The notes under the pieces were generated by a model, which worked only from the letters and a program-made list of their open reading frames with translations, had not been told where the DNA came from and ran no database searches. Of a DNA stretch of 64,000 nt, positions 47,329 through 61,016 are shown piece by piece. A program made the translations under genes and the position numbers. Position 1 is the first letter of the stretch. Each line of letters opens with the position of its first letter. This stretch comes from Ehretia macrophylla (Eukaryota; Streptophyta; Magnoliopsida; Boraginales; Ehretiaceae), in NCBI GenBank assembly GCA_037974665.1, contig CM075780.1, positions 2,948,501-3,012,500 of the forward strand, read 5' to 3'.

Positions 47329-49145
47329 CCTTATAACTAGAATGGTATCAGAGCTTAGTTTACTAACTAGGCGTTAGTCGGGTTCAACTCTCGGACCGTG
47401 GGTAGAAGCCCTAAGGTAATTATGATGTCTTGTTTATATGTGTTAATATGTGCTAATGTGCTTTAATTGCTTTAAGTATTGAATATTATGTGCCTTTGTG
47501 AACCATATGTATTCTGTATCATGCACACCGACACGTCCTCAATAATGCATGCATGCTTTTATACTCCTTCCTTGATACATGTGCAAGTTATATAACCGTG
47601 AATGACTGTTTATGCACATAGAAAGTTAGGATTAGGACCTTCGGGGAAGTGAATTTGTGCAGGACGAACGAAAAGGCTCAGTTAGAGATTTTCCGTATCT
47701 TCACAGGTACTCGATGGATTATATATATTATTGGATATGTATATATATAAAATGCGTAGCACAGGTATAATTGTTGAGGTAAAGTTATCTCCTTATCTTT
47801 GGAATACACATGCATGTGATTAAGTTATCAATTTTATAGCTATAAAGTTATTGATTCTATTAAATCGTTCTTATAATTGTGGTTCAAGAATAAATGTTAA
47901 GGACATACAACTTTCCTTAGATATAAGAATATACTATTGGACATGTGGAGTAGTATATATGTATATGTTCATATGCTTATAATGGAAGTTTGACTTAGGA
48001 GTTGCTTTTGAATCAAATTCTTATATCTTAAAATGGTATAATAGACTATTTATATGATTGAATCCTTACTTGATTGGAATTAAGCATCGTTGAACCTAAT
48101 AAGGTGTATATTAACGAGTTTCAAGTTCACTCAATGGTAAGATTGTGACCTAGAAATTAAGAGATGAACTCGTGGAAATGGGCGATAGGGGTTAGATTAT
48201 TAAGGCGTGAATAATGTGTTTAAGTAACTTAACAATGGATAACCTCAAGACATGTAGGCAACTCTAGACACTAAGTTTAACAAGGTTGATGAATCTTTAG
48301 TATAACAAGATATGGGGATATTGGAATCGAGGAATTCGCATAACGAGAACTCGTGTTCGGAAGACTACACCTAAATGTTAGGTCGAATGGAAGTGTAAGG
48401 TATTGAATTATGTATTAGATGATGTTGCTAAGGTCCTAAGTTGGATATTGGTGATTTTAAGAATCATGGTATTAAACTATTGCTCCTCGGATTTAGTTAT
48501 GATTATACGAAGTAAGTCATTCTATGCTCTCGTTATTTGGATACCCTAGAGGATATTAGGAAGCATATATCCCTAAATAATACCGATGGACCTATTATAT
48601 AAACCATCGAAATGATATTAAGCATCTGGTTGCAAGGTGGAGTCGTTAGGGTATGATTTGAAATCCTAAATAGCTAATAGTGAGTATGCAGGATTATTCA
48701 TGGTGAACCCTATGACCTAAGGTCGATGAGTCTTGATGCTCTTAGCTAGTTGAATATGTAAATGAAGAGAGTAAGATAGAGATGAATCAGAGTCATGATG
48801 ACCCAAAAGACTATTGTTAGACCACCGTATCTATGTGCACCGTTTCACTTCTAGAAACTAGCGGTTGGTAGACTTCGAATCGTGGTTGTTGAATAGAGGG
48901 TGAATCTTATAGTGATAATTAAATGAGTAGTTGATTACTTTTGAAATTCTATTAGATTATATTGTAAGATGACTTGTGGTTATAATTCTTATGATGACAT
49001 ATCCTTGAAGTTATTTCATGTAATAAGCTACTTGGATTAGTATGGTAAGTATCTTATGAGCTAGATCATCTCGGTACCCATTGATAGTCCTAGGATTGTT
49101 GTTGTATGACCGGTAACCTAGTAGAGAATTGATATCACTTACATG
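47329..49145 (+). mobile_element. Non-coding internal region after the + strand gypsy LTR
   Basis: A primer-binding site TGGTATCAGAGC lies at 47343-47354, 14 bases after the LTR. The first ~130 bases resemble the leader of minus-strand element A (CTCTCGGACCGTGGGT shared). Beyond that the sequence is AT-rich, has no frame of note and no GAG similarity where GAG should begin, which points to a large non-autonomous (LARD-like) derivative. It is cut at 49145 by insertion of the minus-strand tandem. Confidence 0.7.
47343..47354 (+). other. Gypsy primer-binding site (+ strand)
   Basis: TGGTATCAGAGC, complementary to the 3' end of initiator-methionine tRNA, the usual primer of plant LTR elements. 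Confidence 0.85.
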
Positions 49146-52100
49146 TATCACGCCCCAACCCGGCCTATAAGGTTAGACTAGGGTGTGAACTAACATTCAA
49201 GTAATATCACGTACTTAGCTGTTGATGAAGATTAACACCTAATGATTTGGTCTAAACTCCAATGTTTTTCCGGAAAACCGGCAGCATAACGGCTGTAATT
49301 GGCCCTTTCGTTTAACCTAATTCTCTAAACGCCTCAAATGTTTACCATCTCAAATTCATTTCCAACTAAGATTACTACTTTACCATCAATTGAATGGCCT
49401 ATTGGTTATTTCGACATCCCGTTTGGTTTACAACCTAGCATGATGCTATGTCTCGTTTGTTTGTTTGACCTCGTTTCAAAATATACCTGTTTAAGATTGG
49501 ATAAATTCATTTACTTAGTCGTCACTAATGCATCATAACCTATAATAATATTAGCGGTAATAAAAGCATAACGATCATAGTAATGTCTAGTATTAGTCAA
49601 TTTAGTATAAGTACAAACCAAAATTTGACCCCAAATTACAACGAGGATCTTTTACATCATGACATCGAGTAACACAAAAGGAAATAGTCTTCAAGTAACA
49701 TAAAATTCACAAGTAGTCATGTTCAAGCAAAACAACAATGACAGGCAATCACTCCAGGGGTTCATCATTAGATACATTGTCCTCGGGTACTTGTACCTGT
49801 TCTTCTTCACCTGTGATGAAAAAGAGGGTGAGTCCTTATGAACTCAGCGAGGGGGAAACGGGAAATACGTTTTGAAACTCATTTTCCGGTTCAATTATGA
49901 AAACTCCTTTTTGAAAACATGTCACGTATTGCAAATAACAAGGTACGCAAATATATGAAACAAATCGAGTAACAGATACATTTACCAATCATTTCAAGGA
50001 TACAGTGAGCATTTGCTCTCAATTTCAATTATGATACAATTGTTGCGGTCGACTTCAATAATCCACTTATCGCTCCCAATTGGGTGTACTCCGGATGTAC
50101 CCCGAAACCTACGACTCAACTCTCCGAGGGTGGAATGTCAAGCGAGAGAGGGAATTGGACCATGGTAGCCACGGAAGCACCGGCAAACCCTATGCCGCCT
50201 GGCGTTCGTGAAATGCAACCATGCCACAATGAAAGGTTGCAACCTTGTATACAATGCACATTTATAACATTTAACATATCACATTAGGAGGACAACAAAG
50301 TAGGTCGCCTCCGAACAGTTATAAGATCGCACGTTGTCAAGTAGTCAAACAAGGCACGATAAGACAAGTAATTTCACTTGAAAGGCATATAAAGCCATGT
50401 GAATATTAAACGGGCAGCCATGTAACACATGTAAGTCAAGCCATATAACTCATTTCGAAGTCCACGTAATCAAGTGGTACGATTATTCAACACGCAACAA
50501 CATTTACGTGGGTTTGGTTACAAGAAAAACTTATTTGACAACATGCAATGGTCGAAATCACATTTGAAGTTATAAGACATTTACGGGCAGCCCATTAAGC
50601 ATATAATTTCCACACAATATACAAATGATCATTACTTAGCAAAACTACCTAGTCATTAGGGTTTCCATTTCGTGTATATTAGTGCAATTTGAGCCTCAAC
50701 CCAACTCAAAGTCAATCTCAAACCATGCATCATTTAATTCAACATCCTCAAACATTCAAACAGTCCACACAACATCCCGAAGCTACAATCCAAAGCATTT
50801 AATTCAACAAGAGAAGTCACCACAATTTTTCTAAGTACAACATTAAGTGAAACCCTTACTGCAATAGGCTGTTTTCTCACAATCAATAGGATAATCAAAC
50901 AATCTCCAAATCCAGTGAATAAGATTTCAAATTAAAGCTTAAGAAGTTAACTAAAATCAGAAACAAACCTTGCATCAATTGGAGTTCAGAATCATTAGGT
51001 ATAGCCGAAACAGTGAGATAGCACAAAACTGTCCAGATTTGCACACTTTTCAGAAATTGACGATTTTGAGGTCCTTAGGGTCAGTTTTAGCCTTGGTCCA
51101 TTTCTGACAAAAGTGTCCAGAACTAAAAAATATAGTATCACACCAAATTTCATACATTTTGGACATCATTTACTAAGTAAAATATGGTTCGTTCCACAAG
51201 GTCAGTGCATCTGCCAAAACCTGCTTCATTTTTCCAGATTTCCAGATTTGGTCACATTTTAAAGATTTTCCATTTTGAGGACCTTAGAGTCAAAATTAGC
51301 TTCGGCCTATTTCTGGGACAAATGTTCAAAACTGTCCAAACTAGTCACTTACCAATTTGAAAGCATTTTCAACATCATTTTCCTAGCTAAACTTACCTCG
51401 AACAGACTGGTAAGAGAGCTGTCAAAGATTTCGACTTCACCTAGCATCATTTTCAAGCCAAGATCTTGCCATGCATGGTTGTTTAAGCTTATGAACGACC
51501 ATATAGCTCAAGTACAGAAGAAAATACACACATTTATGAGCATGCATGTGAATTTTTGAAGAGTTTTCAAAAGGTTTTAACCCTCACCTTAGCAATCAAC
51601 CAAAAGATGCTCAAAAACCTTGTTGAAGCTCAACTTTCTTCCTCTCCTTGCTTAGCCGAAATCCCAATTAGCTTTTCTCTATTTTTCCTAGCTTAGTGAT
51701 CAATCTCTTAGCACATGCATGAGTTCATAACATGAAGAAAAGAAATGGATGCCAAGAAGCTTACCTAGGCCGAATGGAGTCTTCAATGCACATGCAAGTG
51801 TAATTTTCACCTCCTAGCTAGCTCGGTTGAGGTTCTTTGCTTGTAGCTTGATTTGCTTAGCTATGGTGTGAAGAAGAGAATCTATGGAGATGAAGAACTC
51901 AGCCAAGGCCGAGAATGAGAGAGGAAAATGAGATGAAGAGAGAAAAAAATGAAAGAGAAATGAAGAAAATGACAAACTATGAAGCCTTTTGCAAATTTGA
52001 GGAGCACGTCGGCCTTGGGCTTCCAAATCTGAATTTTTTGTGTCTTCAAGGTGGAAATTTGAAATTCTAGCATGGGCTATGAGTTTTTGGTCGAACAAGA

Positions 52101-52664
52101 GAGAGATTTGAGGTGGTTTTGGTCATTTTTTTATGCATTTGTGTCATAGTTTGTCTAAATGTGTCTAGGAATTAAATTATATCGAATAAGAATGCACAAA
52201 TGCCACCTAGTGGTCGGCCAAGCATGTGGAAAATTCTGAAATTTTGTCTTGGTTGAGCTTATTTTATTGCATGTGTTTGGAAGTGCAAAAGAAAAGGAAT
52301 AAAGAATGAAGAATGTTTAGTGTTTGGTGCATTTCTTGTCTTCTAGTGAGTTGAATTAGGATTATTATATTGATAGTGGATTTTGAAGGATTGTTTAATA
52401 GTCTAGTGCTCCGTGAAATATGCTTTCTTGATTAGCGTGAAGGCACGCTTTCCTAGGTCTAGGGCACGCACTACGAGGTAGGACACGAACTACGAGACGA
52501 ATACACGTTTTTCAAGTAAATGCACGCAACCCTAATTGAATGCACGCAATTCAATGTATGGCACATAAAATTAACACAATTCTTAAACCTAGGTCATGGC
52601 ACGCAAATCTAGGTTAGGGCACACGAAGCGAGGTTTCGCACGCAAATCGGGGTCGGGCCTCACA
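49146..52664 (-). repeat. Gypsy A 3' LTR (left)
   Basis: 3519 bp. Very similar to 57484-61003. It lies in inverted orientation to the LTR at 43608-47328, only 1.8 kb away. No gene seen other than the exon-like module near 49749-49813. Confidence 0.93.
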
Positions 52665-55600
52665 TCCTCCCCTCCTTGAAAGAATTTCGTCTCGAAATTC
52701 AATATTACCTTGAAATAGAGCTGGATATTGCTGCTCCATCTGGTCTCGCCTTTCCCACGTTGCTTCTTCGACTCCATGATGATCCCACAGCACCTTTACC
52801 ATAGGTATAGTTCTGTTGCGCAACTCCCGATCCTGCTGGTCTAGGATCCGAATGGGCTTCTCCTCGTAAGACAAGTTCTCCCGAAGCTGCAACGGCTCTG
52901 GCTCCAAGAAATGCGACGGATCAGGATGATACTTCTGCAGCATCGAAACATGAAAGACGTCGTGAATATTGGAGAGGTTCTGGGGTAGTGCTAGGCGATA
53001 CACCAACTTGCCAACCTTCTCAACTATCTCAAATGGTCCCACAAATCTCGGTCTCAACTTTCCACCCTTGCCATGCCTAATCAGTCCCCTCCGGGGTGAT
53101 ATCTTCAAGAACACCTTGTCACCAACCTCAAACTCAAGACTCCGTCTCCGTCGGTCTGCATAACTCTTCTGCCTACTCTGGGCAGTAAGCATCCGTTTCC
53201 AGATGAGGTGGATATTATCAATAGTCTTCATCAGTTCAAGTAAAAGGGTCGGGTCAAAAGTCTTCGTCTCACCTACTTCATCCCAGTAAATTGGGGATCG
53301 ACACTTACGTCCATACAGCGCCTCAAATGGGGCCATCCCGATAGTGGCCTGATAACTATTGTTGTAGGCGAACTCCGCTAGAGATAGATATTTCTCCCAA
53401 CCTTTCCCAAAATCTAACACTCATGCCCTTAGCATATCCTCCAGAACCTGAATAGTTCTCTCCGATTGACCATCCGTCTGAGGGTGATAAGCCGTGCTAA
53501 AACTCAATTTCGTTCCCAAAGCTTCTTGCAATCTCTTCCAAAACCGGGAAGTAAAATGAGGATCCCTATCCGATACAATACTCGCAAGCATCCCGTGCAA
53601 TCTCACAATCTCCGCTACATACATATCTCCCAATTCCTCAGGACTATACTCCTTGTTCATCGGTAAGAAGTGCGCCGACTTAGTCAATCTATCCACTATA
53701 ACCCAAACGGTGTCATGACCTTTTCGTGATCTAGGCAGGTCCATAACAAAATCCATAGTTATATGTTCCCATTTCCATTGAGGAATCTCTAACGACTGAA
53801 GTAAACCTGCGGGTCGTTGATGTTCTGCTTTGACCCTCTGACAAGTCAAACATCGTGCTACAAACTCCGCAATTTCTCTTTTCATGTTATTCCACCAACA
53901 GTGTTGCTTCAAATCCCAATACATCTTTGTTCCGTCGGGGTGAATAGTATATCTTGAATTATGGGCTTCCTCAAGAATCTTCTTTTTCAGCTTCGGCTCG
54001 TTCGGAACACAAATCCGGTTCCTAAACCTCCAAACACCATCATCATGAAACTTGAAATCTGCGTTGCTTTCCTTAATCTTCTAAAATTGTTGGTCCTTCT
54101 GTTGAGCCTCTCGTAACTCAGACAACAAAGTCGATTGAACTTGGGTAGTGGCAAAAAGTAACCCCTTCTGAGTCAATTGTGGTTTCCACAGAAATGCTTC
54201 CTCCAACAACTCCTGCACCTTGACTTCCAGTTTTGCCATGCTTGCTTTTCTGTTTAAGGCATCTGCAACTACATTAGCTTTACCAGGCACATAATTGATT
54301 GAGCAGTTATAATCATCCAAAAGCTCCATCCACCGCCTTTGCCTGATATTCAACTCCTTTTGAGAGAAAAAATATTTCAAGCTCTTATGATCAGTAAATA
54401 CCTCAAACTTGTTACCCCACAGATAATGCCTCCACTTCTTGAGTGCAAACACAATGGCCGCTAATTCCAAATCATGCGTCGGGTAATTCATCTCATACGG
54501 CTTTGGTTTCCTAGAAGCATATGCAATCACTCTTCCATTTTGCATCAATACACATCCCAATCCTTCTTTAGAAGCATCGCTATAGATTACAAAACCTTGA
54601 CTCCCTTCAGGCAATGCAAGAACTAGTGCGGTAGTCAATATTTTCTTCAATTCTTGAAAGCTGCTCTCACACTTATCATCCCACACGAACTTGGTTTTCT
54701 TTTGAGTGAGCTTTGTAAGCGGTCCTGCAATCTTAGAGAAATCATTCACGAACCTCCGATAATAGCCCGCTAGACCAAGAAAACTCTGAACCTCCGTAAC
54801 ATTTTCCAGCTTCTTCCAAGACATCACTGCATCAATCTTTGCTGGATCCACCGCTATTTCCTCTTGGGATATGATATGCCCCAAAAATGCAATCTGCTGT
54901 AGCCAAAATTCACACTTGCTAAACTTTGCATACAATTGGTGCTCTCGAAGTTTCTGCAGTACCAACCGCAGATGTTGCTCATGCTCCGCCTCTGATTTCG
55001 AGTATAGAAAAATATCATCAATGAAGATCACCACAAATTGGTCCAAGTAGGGTTGAAACACCCTGTGCATCAAATCCATAAAAGCTACAGGGGCATTAGT
55101 TAGTCCAACAGGCATCACCACATATTCATAATGCCCATATCTCGTCCTGAAAGCCGTTTTAGGCACATCTTCCTTCTTGATCCGTAACTGATAATACCCT
55201 TGCCTCAAGTCGAGTTTCGAATACACTTTGGCTCCGTGCAGTTGATCAAATAACTCGTCAATCAGGGGAAGTGGGTATTTATTCTTGACAATCACTTGGT
55301 TCAAACCTCGGTAGTCAATGCATAGCCTCAACATTCCGTCTTTCTTCCTCACAAATAGAACTGGCGCACCCCACGGTGAAGAACTTGATTGGACAAACCC
55401 CTTCTTCAGCAATCCTTGCAATTGGTCCTTCAATTCTTGTAGCTCGGCCGGTGCCATACGATAGGGAGCTTTAGATATTAGTTGGGCGCCCGGCAGCAAC
55501 TCTCAAACAAACTCGATTTCCTGATTTGGGGGTAAACCGGGTAATTCTTTTGGAAACACATCTGCATAGTCTTTTATCACAGGCATCTCCTCCAACTTAG

Positions 55601-57221
55601 CTTTATCTGACGGCTTGTTGATAAGGTAAGCCAAGTATCCGCTGCACCCTTTCCTCAAGGACTTCACTGCTTTTGTAGATGAAATAATAGAACTCCCAGT
55701 GAAATCTCTTCGACCCACAATCTCCAGTATTGGTTGATCAGGTACCCGGAACTTTATAATCTTCGCCCGGCAATCCTGTTGGACATGATGTTTTGCCAGC
55801 CAGTCAATCCCTAAAATGACCTCATAGTCTCGAAAAGGTAATACAATAAGATTGGCTGAGAATTCCCTATCCTTAATTTGGATTTTACATGCTTTACAAG
55901 CTGAACTAGTTACAAGTTTAGAACCCATTGGAGTACCAACTTCTACTTCATATGGCGAACATACAACTTTCAATTTCACACGTACCACACATAAGGGAGT
56001 AATAAATGAATGAGTAGCACCAGGATCAATTAACACCTTAACAGGTTGATTCAGTATGAAGATTGTACCTTCAACAACAGCGGTCTCATCTGGAATCTCC
56101 TCACACTCAATAGCATAGGCTCGAGCCTGGACCCTAGGAACTGGAGTCTTGCCTCTACCAACGGGTCTACCCTGATTATGTCCCCCTTGCCATTTAGGGC
56201 AATCCTTAACCCGGTGCTGTTCGCTGCCACAACCCATACATTTCCCCAATTTTCTCCAACACTGGGCCTCGGTGTGGCCCTTCTTGTTACAGTACGAACA
56301 GATGGCAGTCTGAGAAGCAGGTGAACTATTTGTGGATCCGCGGGTGGAAGAGGCTGATGGCGCTTTAGTCGGGCCACAGTTATTCACTGACCTATTCTGG
56401 CTCTGGCATTGACCGCGACTTTGACTCTGGAATTTCCTCTGCTGACCTGGAGGCTGGTAAGGTTTCTTGCTCAACTGGCTCGAACTGGCTCCATCTAGTT
56501 TCCTCTTCTCAACTCGAGAGGCAGCAGCAAAGAGAGCAGAGTAAGTATCGAAGTCATGAGAAGCTAACTGGTACTGAATCTCTGGCCTCAATCCAACAGT
56601 AAATTTTCACATTTTTGCCTCCGGAGTACAAACCATATATTGAGCATAACGGGACAGTCGATCAAAACGTGCCTCGTACTAGGCCACCGTCATATTACCC
56701 TGAGTCAAGTGCATGAACTCCTCGATCCGCCTCTGCCTGGAAACTACAGGTACATATTTCTCCTTAAATACCTTAATGAAATTACCCCACAAGCGAGGCT
56801 TCTGATCAGTCTCCCACAGTGCCTCTACAGTGTGCCACCAATGCTCGGCATCCCCGTGCAACAGAAATACAGCAAACTCCACTTTCTCTTCATCTGTATA
56901 ATCAAGTGGCCTGAAAATCTTCTCGATCTCAGATAGCCAAGCCTCTGCTTTCTCATCATCAGCTTCCCCGTAGAATTTACACGGGTGAAAGTCAAGGAAT
57001 TCCCTCATTCTGCTATGTCTCCCATTATTACCCTCATTCCTGTTGTTGATGTTGTTGTTGTTGGCTTCACGAGCATCTTGACGCTCCATCACACGTGATA
57101 CGCGATCCATGTCATTTGCCATCATATTAAACATAGCTATACCAGGATTAGTCTGATAGGCATCCCCGGTCTCTTGAGGTTCACCGCTCCTATTAGTAGT
57201 ATGGGTACTAGGGCCAGCCAT
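52614..57221 (-). pseudogene. Gypsy A gag-pol with chromodomain, five nonsense codons
   Basis: A single frame of about 1535 codons from ATG at 57221 (MAGPSTHTTN). In order: GAG (FYGEADDEKAEAWLSEIEKI), two zinc knuckles (CSYCNKKGHTEAQC, CMGCGSEQHRVKDC), protease with DPGATHSF (DPGA at 56016-56027, where DSG or DTG is usual), reverse transcriptase ([10 protein letters not shown]; catalytic FIDD at 55015-55026), RNaseH ([21 protein letters not shown]), integrase HHCC (IHPD ... CLTCQRV) and D,D,E core ([22 protein letters not shown]), then a chromodomain (VKVLWDHHGVEEATWERRD). In-frame stops: TAG 56679-56681, TGA 56607-56609, TGA 55503-55505, TAG 54081-54083, TGA 53421-53423. No frameshift is seen. 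The last stop (52614) lies 51 bp inside the 3' LTR, so the frame spans the polypurine tract. Confidence 0.94.
52665..52677 (-). other. Gypsy A polypurine tract
   Basis: Minus-strand AAGGAGGGGAGGA directly before the 3' LTR start. Confidence 0.88.
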
Positions 57222-57457
57222 CTATAGGCACAAATTACGATGTACAATTTATTGAAATATGACAATTAAGAATCTAACGCATAAGATATGCAACATAGTA
57301 TAGATACAATTCTAAAAACATTTAAGGCATGTAAGTCACTTAAGCACATAGAACATAGAAGACACATTTATCACACAATAACACATAAACAAGTCATCCT
57401 AATTATCATAGGGCTCCACCCACGGTCCGAGAGTTAAACTCGGCTTAAGCAATCTAA

Positions 57458-57471
57458 GCTCGCTGATACCA
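57458..57471 (-). other. Gypsy A primer-binding site
   Basis: Minus-strand TGGTATCAGCGAGC, 12 bases after the 5' LTR; a one-base insertion relative to TGGTATCAGAGC. Between it and the gag ATG (57222-57457) is a non-coding leader. Confidence 0.8.
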
Positions 57472-57483
57472 TTTCTTCTAAGG

Positions 57484-60400
57484 TGTCACGCCCCAACCCG
57501 GCCTATAAGGTTAGACTAGGGTGTGAACTAACATTCAAGTAATATCACGTACTTAGCTGTTGATGAAGATTAACACCTAATGATTTGGTCTAAACTCCAA
57601 AGTTTTTCCGAAAAACCGGCAGAATAACGGCTGTAATTGGCCCTTTGGTTTAACCTAATTCTCTAAACGCCTCGAATGTTTACCATCTCAAATTCATTTC
57701 CAACTAAGATTACTACTTTACCATCAATTGAATGGCCTATTGGTTATTTCGACATCCCGTTTGGTTTACAACCTAGCATGATGCTATGTCTCGTTTGTTT
57801 GTTTGACCTCGTTTCAAAATATACCTATTTAAGATTTGATAAATTCATTTACTTAGTCCTCACTAATGCATCATAACCTATGATAATACTAGCGGTAATA
57901 AAAGCATAATGATCATAGTAATGTCTAGTATCAGTCTATTTAGGATAAGTACAAGCCAAAATTAGACCCCAAATTACAAAAGGGTCTTTTACATCATGAC
58001 ATCGAGTAACACAAAAGGAAATAGTCTTCAAGTAACATAAAATTCACAAGTAGTCACGTTCAAGCAAAACAATAATGACAGGCAATCACTCCAGGGGTTC
58101 ATCATTAGATACATTGTCCTCGGGTACTTGTACCTGTTCTTCTTCACCTGTGATGAAAAAGAGGGTGAGTCCTTATGAACTCAGCGAGGGGGAAACGAGA
58201 AATATGTATTGAAACTCATTTTCCGGTTCAATTATGAAAACTCATTTTTGAAAACATGTCACGTATTGCAAAAAACAAGGTACGCAAATATATGAAACAA
58301 ATCGAGTAACAGATACATTTACCAATCATTTCAAGGATACGGTGAGCATTTGCTCTCAATTTCAATTCCGATACAATTGTTGCGGCCGACTTCAATAATC
58401 CACTTATCGCTCCCAATTGGGTGTACTCCGGATGTACCCCGAAACCTACGACTCAACTCTCTGAGGGTGGAATGCCAAGCGAGAGAGGGAATTGGACCAT
58501 GGTAGTCACGGGAGCACCGGCAAGCCCTATGCCGCCCGGCGTTCGTGAAACGCTACCATGCCACAATGAAAGGTTGCAACCTCGTATGCAATGCACATTT
58601 ATAACATTTAACATATCACATTAGGAGGACAACAAAGTAGGTCGCCTCCGAACAGTTATAAGATCGCACGTTGTCAAGTAGTCAAACAAGGCACGATAAG
58701 ACAAGTAATTTCACTTGAAAGGCATATAGAGCCATGTGAATATTAAACGGGCAGCCATGTAACACATGTAAGTCAAGCCATATAACTCATTTCGAAGTCC
58801 ACGTAATCAAGTGGTACAATTATTCAACATGCAACAACATTTACGTGGGTTTGGTTACAAGAAAAACTTATTTGACAACATGCAATGGTCGAAATCACAT
58901 TTGAAGTTATAAGACATTTACGGGCAGCCCATTAAGCATATAATTTCCACACAATATACAAATGATCAATACTTAGTAAAACTACCTAGTCATTAGGGTT
59001 TCCATTTCGTGTATATTCGTGCAATTTGAGCCTCAACCCAACTCAAAGTCAATCTCAAACCATGCATCATTTAATTCAACATCCTCAAACATTCAAAACA
59101 TTCCACACAACATCCCGAAGCTACAATCCAAAGCATTTAATTCAACAAGAGAAGTCAGCACAATTTTTCTAAGTACAACATTAAGTGAAACCCTTACTGC
59201 AATAGGCTGTTTTCTCACAATCAATAGGATAATCAAAAAATCTCCAAATCCAGTGAATAATATTTCAAATTAAAGCTTAAGAAGTTAACTAAAATCAGAA
59301 ACAAACCTTGCATCAAGTGGAGTTCAGAATCATTAGTTATAGCCGAAACAGTGAGATAGCACAAAACTGTCCAGATTTGCACACTTTTCAGAAATTGACG
59401 ATTTTGCGGTCCTTATGGTCAGTTTTAGCCTTGGTCCATTTCTGACAAAATTGTCCAGAACTGAAAAATATAGTAGGAAACCAAATTTCATGCATTTTTT
59501 ACATCATTTACTAAGTAAAATATGATTCGTTCCACAAGGTCAGTGCATCTGCCAAAACCTGCTTCATTTTTCCAGATTTCCAGATTTGGTCACATTTTAA
59601 AGATTTTCCAGTTTGAGGACTTTGGAGTCAAAATTAGCTTTGGCCTATTTCTGGGACAAATGTTCAAAACTGGCCAAACTAGTCACCTACCAATTTTCAA
59701 GCATTTTCAACCTCATTTGTCTAGCTATACTTACCTCGGACAGACAGGTCAGAGAGCTGTCAACAATTTCGACTTCACCTAGCATCATTTTCAAGCCAAG
59801 ATCTTGCCATGCATGGTTGTTTAAGCTTATGAACGACCATATAGCTCAAGTACAGAAGCAAATACACACATTTATGAGCATGCATGTGAATTTTTGAAGA
59901 GTTTTCAAAAGGTTTTAACCCTCACCTTAGCAATCAACCAAAAGATGCTCAAAAACCTTGTTGAAGCTCAACTTTCTTCCTCTCCTTGCTTAGCCGAAAT
60001 CCCAACTAGCTTTTCTCTATTTTTCCTAGCTTAGTGATCAATCTCATATCACATGCATGAGGTCATAACATGAAGAAAAGAAATGGATGCCATGAAGCTT
60101 ACCTAGGCCGAATGGAGTCTTCAATTCACATGAAAGTGTAATTTTCACCTCCTAGCTAGCTCGGTTGAGGTTCTTTGCTTGTAGCTTGCTTTGCTTAGCT
60201 ATGGTGTGAAGAAGAGAAGCTATGGAGATGAAGAACTCATCCAAGGCCGAGAATGAGAGAGGAAAATGAGATGAAGAGAGAAAAAAATGAAAGAGAAATG
60301 AAGAAAATGACAAACAATGAAGCCTTTTGCAAATTTGAGGAGCATGTCGGCCTTGGGCTTCCAAAACGGAATTTTTTGTGTCTTCAACGTGGAAATTTGA

Positions 60401-61003
60401 AATGCTAGCATGGGCTATGAGTTTTTGGTCGAGCAAGAGAGAGATTTAAGGTGGTTTTGGTCATTTTTTTAATGCATTTGTGTCATAGTTTGTCTAAATG
60501 TGTCTAAGAATTAAATTATATTGAATAAGCATGCACAAATGCCACCTAGTGGTCGGCCAAGCATGTGGAAAATTCTGAAATTTTGTCTTGGTTGAGCTTA
60601 TTTTATTGCATGTGTTTGGAAGTGCAAAAGAAAAGGAATAAAGAATGAAGAATGTTTAGTATTTGGTGCATTTCTTTTCTTCTAGTGAGTTGAATTAGAA
60701 TTATTATATTGATAGTGGATTTTGTAGGATTGTTTAATAGTCTAGTGCTCCGTGAAAGATGCTTTCTTGATTAGTATGAAGGCACGCTTTGCTAGGTCTA
60801 GGGCACGCACTACGAGGTAGGACCCGAACTACGAGACGAACACACGTTTTTCAAGTAAATGCACGCAACCCTAATTGAATGCACGTAATTCAATGTATGG
60901 CACATAAAATGAACGCAATTCTTAAACCTAGGTCATGGCACGCAAATCTAGGTTAGGGCACACGAAGCGAGGTTTCGCACGTAAATCGGGGTCGGGCCTC
61001 ACA
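57484..61003 (-). repeat. Shared gypsy LTR between elements A and B
   Basis: 3520 bp. It is the 5' LTR of A (primer-binding site on its left) and at once the 3' LTR of B (polypurine tract 61004-61016 on its right). No gene seen except the exon-like module near 58086-58150. Confidence 0.93.
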
Positions 61004-61016
61004 TCCTCCCCTCCTT
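61004..61016 (-). other. Gypsy B polypurine tract
   Basis: Minus-strand AAGGAGGGGAGGA next to the shared LTR, the same tract as in element A. Confidence 0.88.

Larger units (their letters stand above)
49146..61003 (-). mobile_element. Gypsy element A (Del/Tekay-like chromovirus), full length
   Basis: 11858 bp on the minus strand: 5' LTR 57484-61003, primer-binding site, gag-pol 57221-52614, polypurine tract, 3' LTR 49146-52664. Domain order PR-RT-RNaseH-INT is gypsy, and a chromodomain after the integrase with LTRs near 3.5 kb is typical of the Del/Tekay lineage. The 5 bp left of the element are ACATG; a matching right flank is not in the window because the right LTR is also the left LTR of element B. 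It interrupts the + strand non-coding element. Confidence 0.93.

Noticed and set aside
47343-47354. Possible tRNA-Met gene fragment
   Set aside because: Only the 12-nt primer-binding complement is present, next to an LTR; no tRNA fold is around it.
47480-49145. A host gene in the AT-rich stretch
   Set aside because: No frame of useful length or splice-site pattern was seen; its position after a primer-binding site fits a non-coding retroelement interior.
53466-53666. + strand frames over gypsy integrase (also 56046-56324, 61805-62057)
   Set aside because: Antisense shadows of gag-pol.
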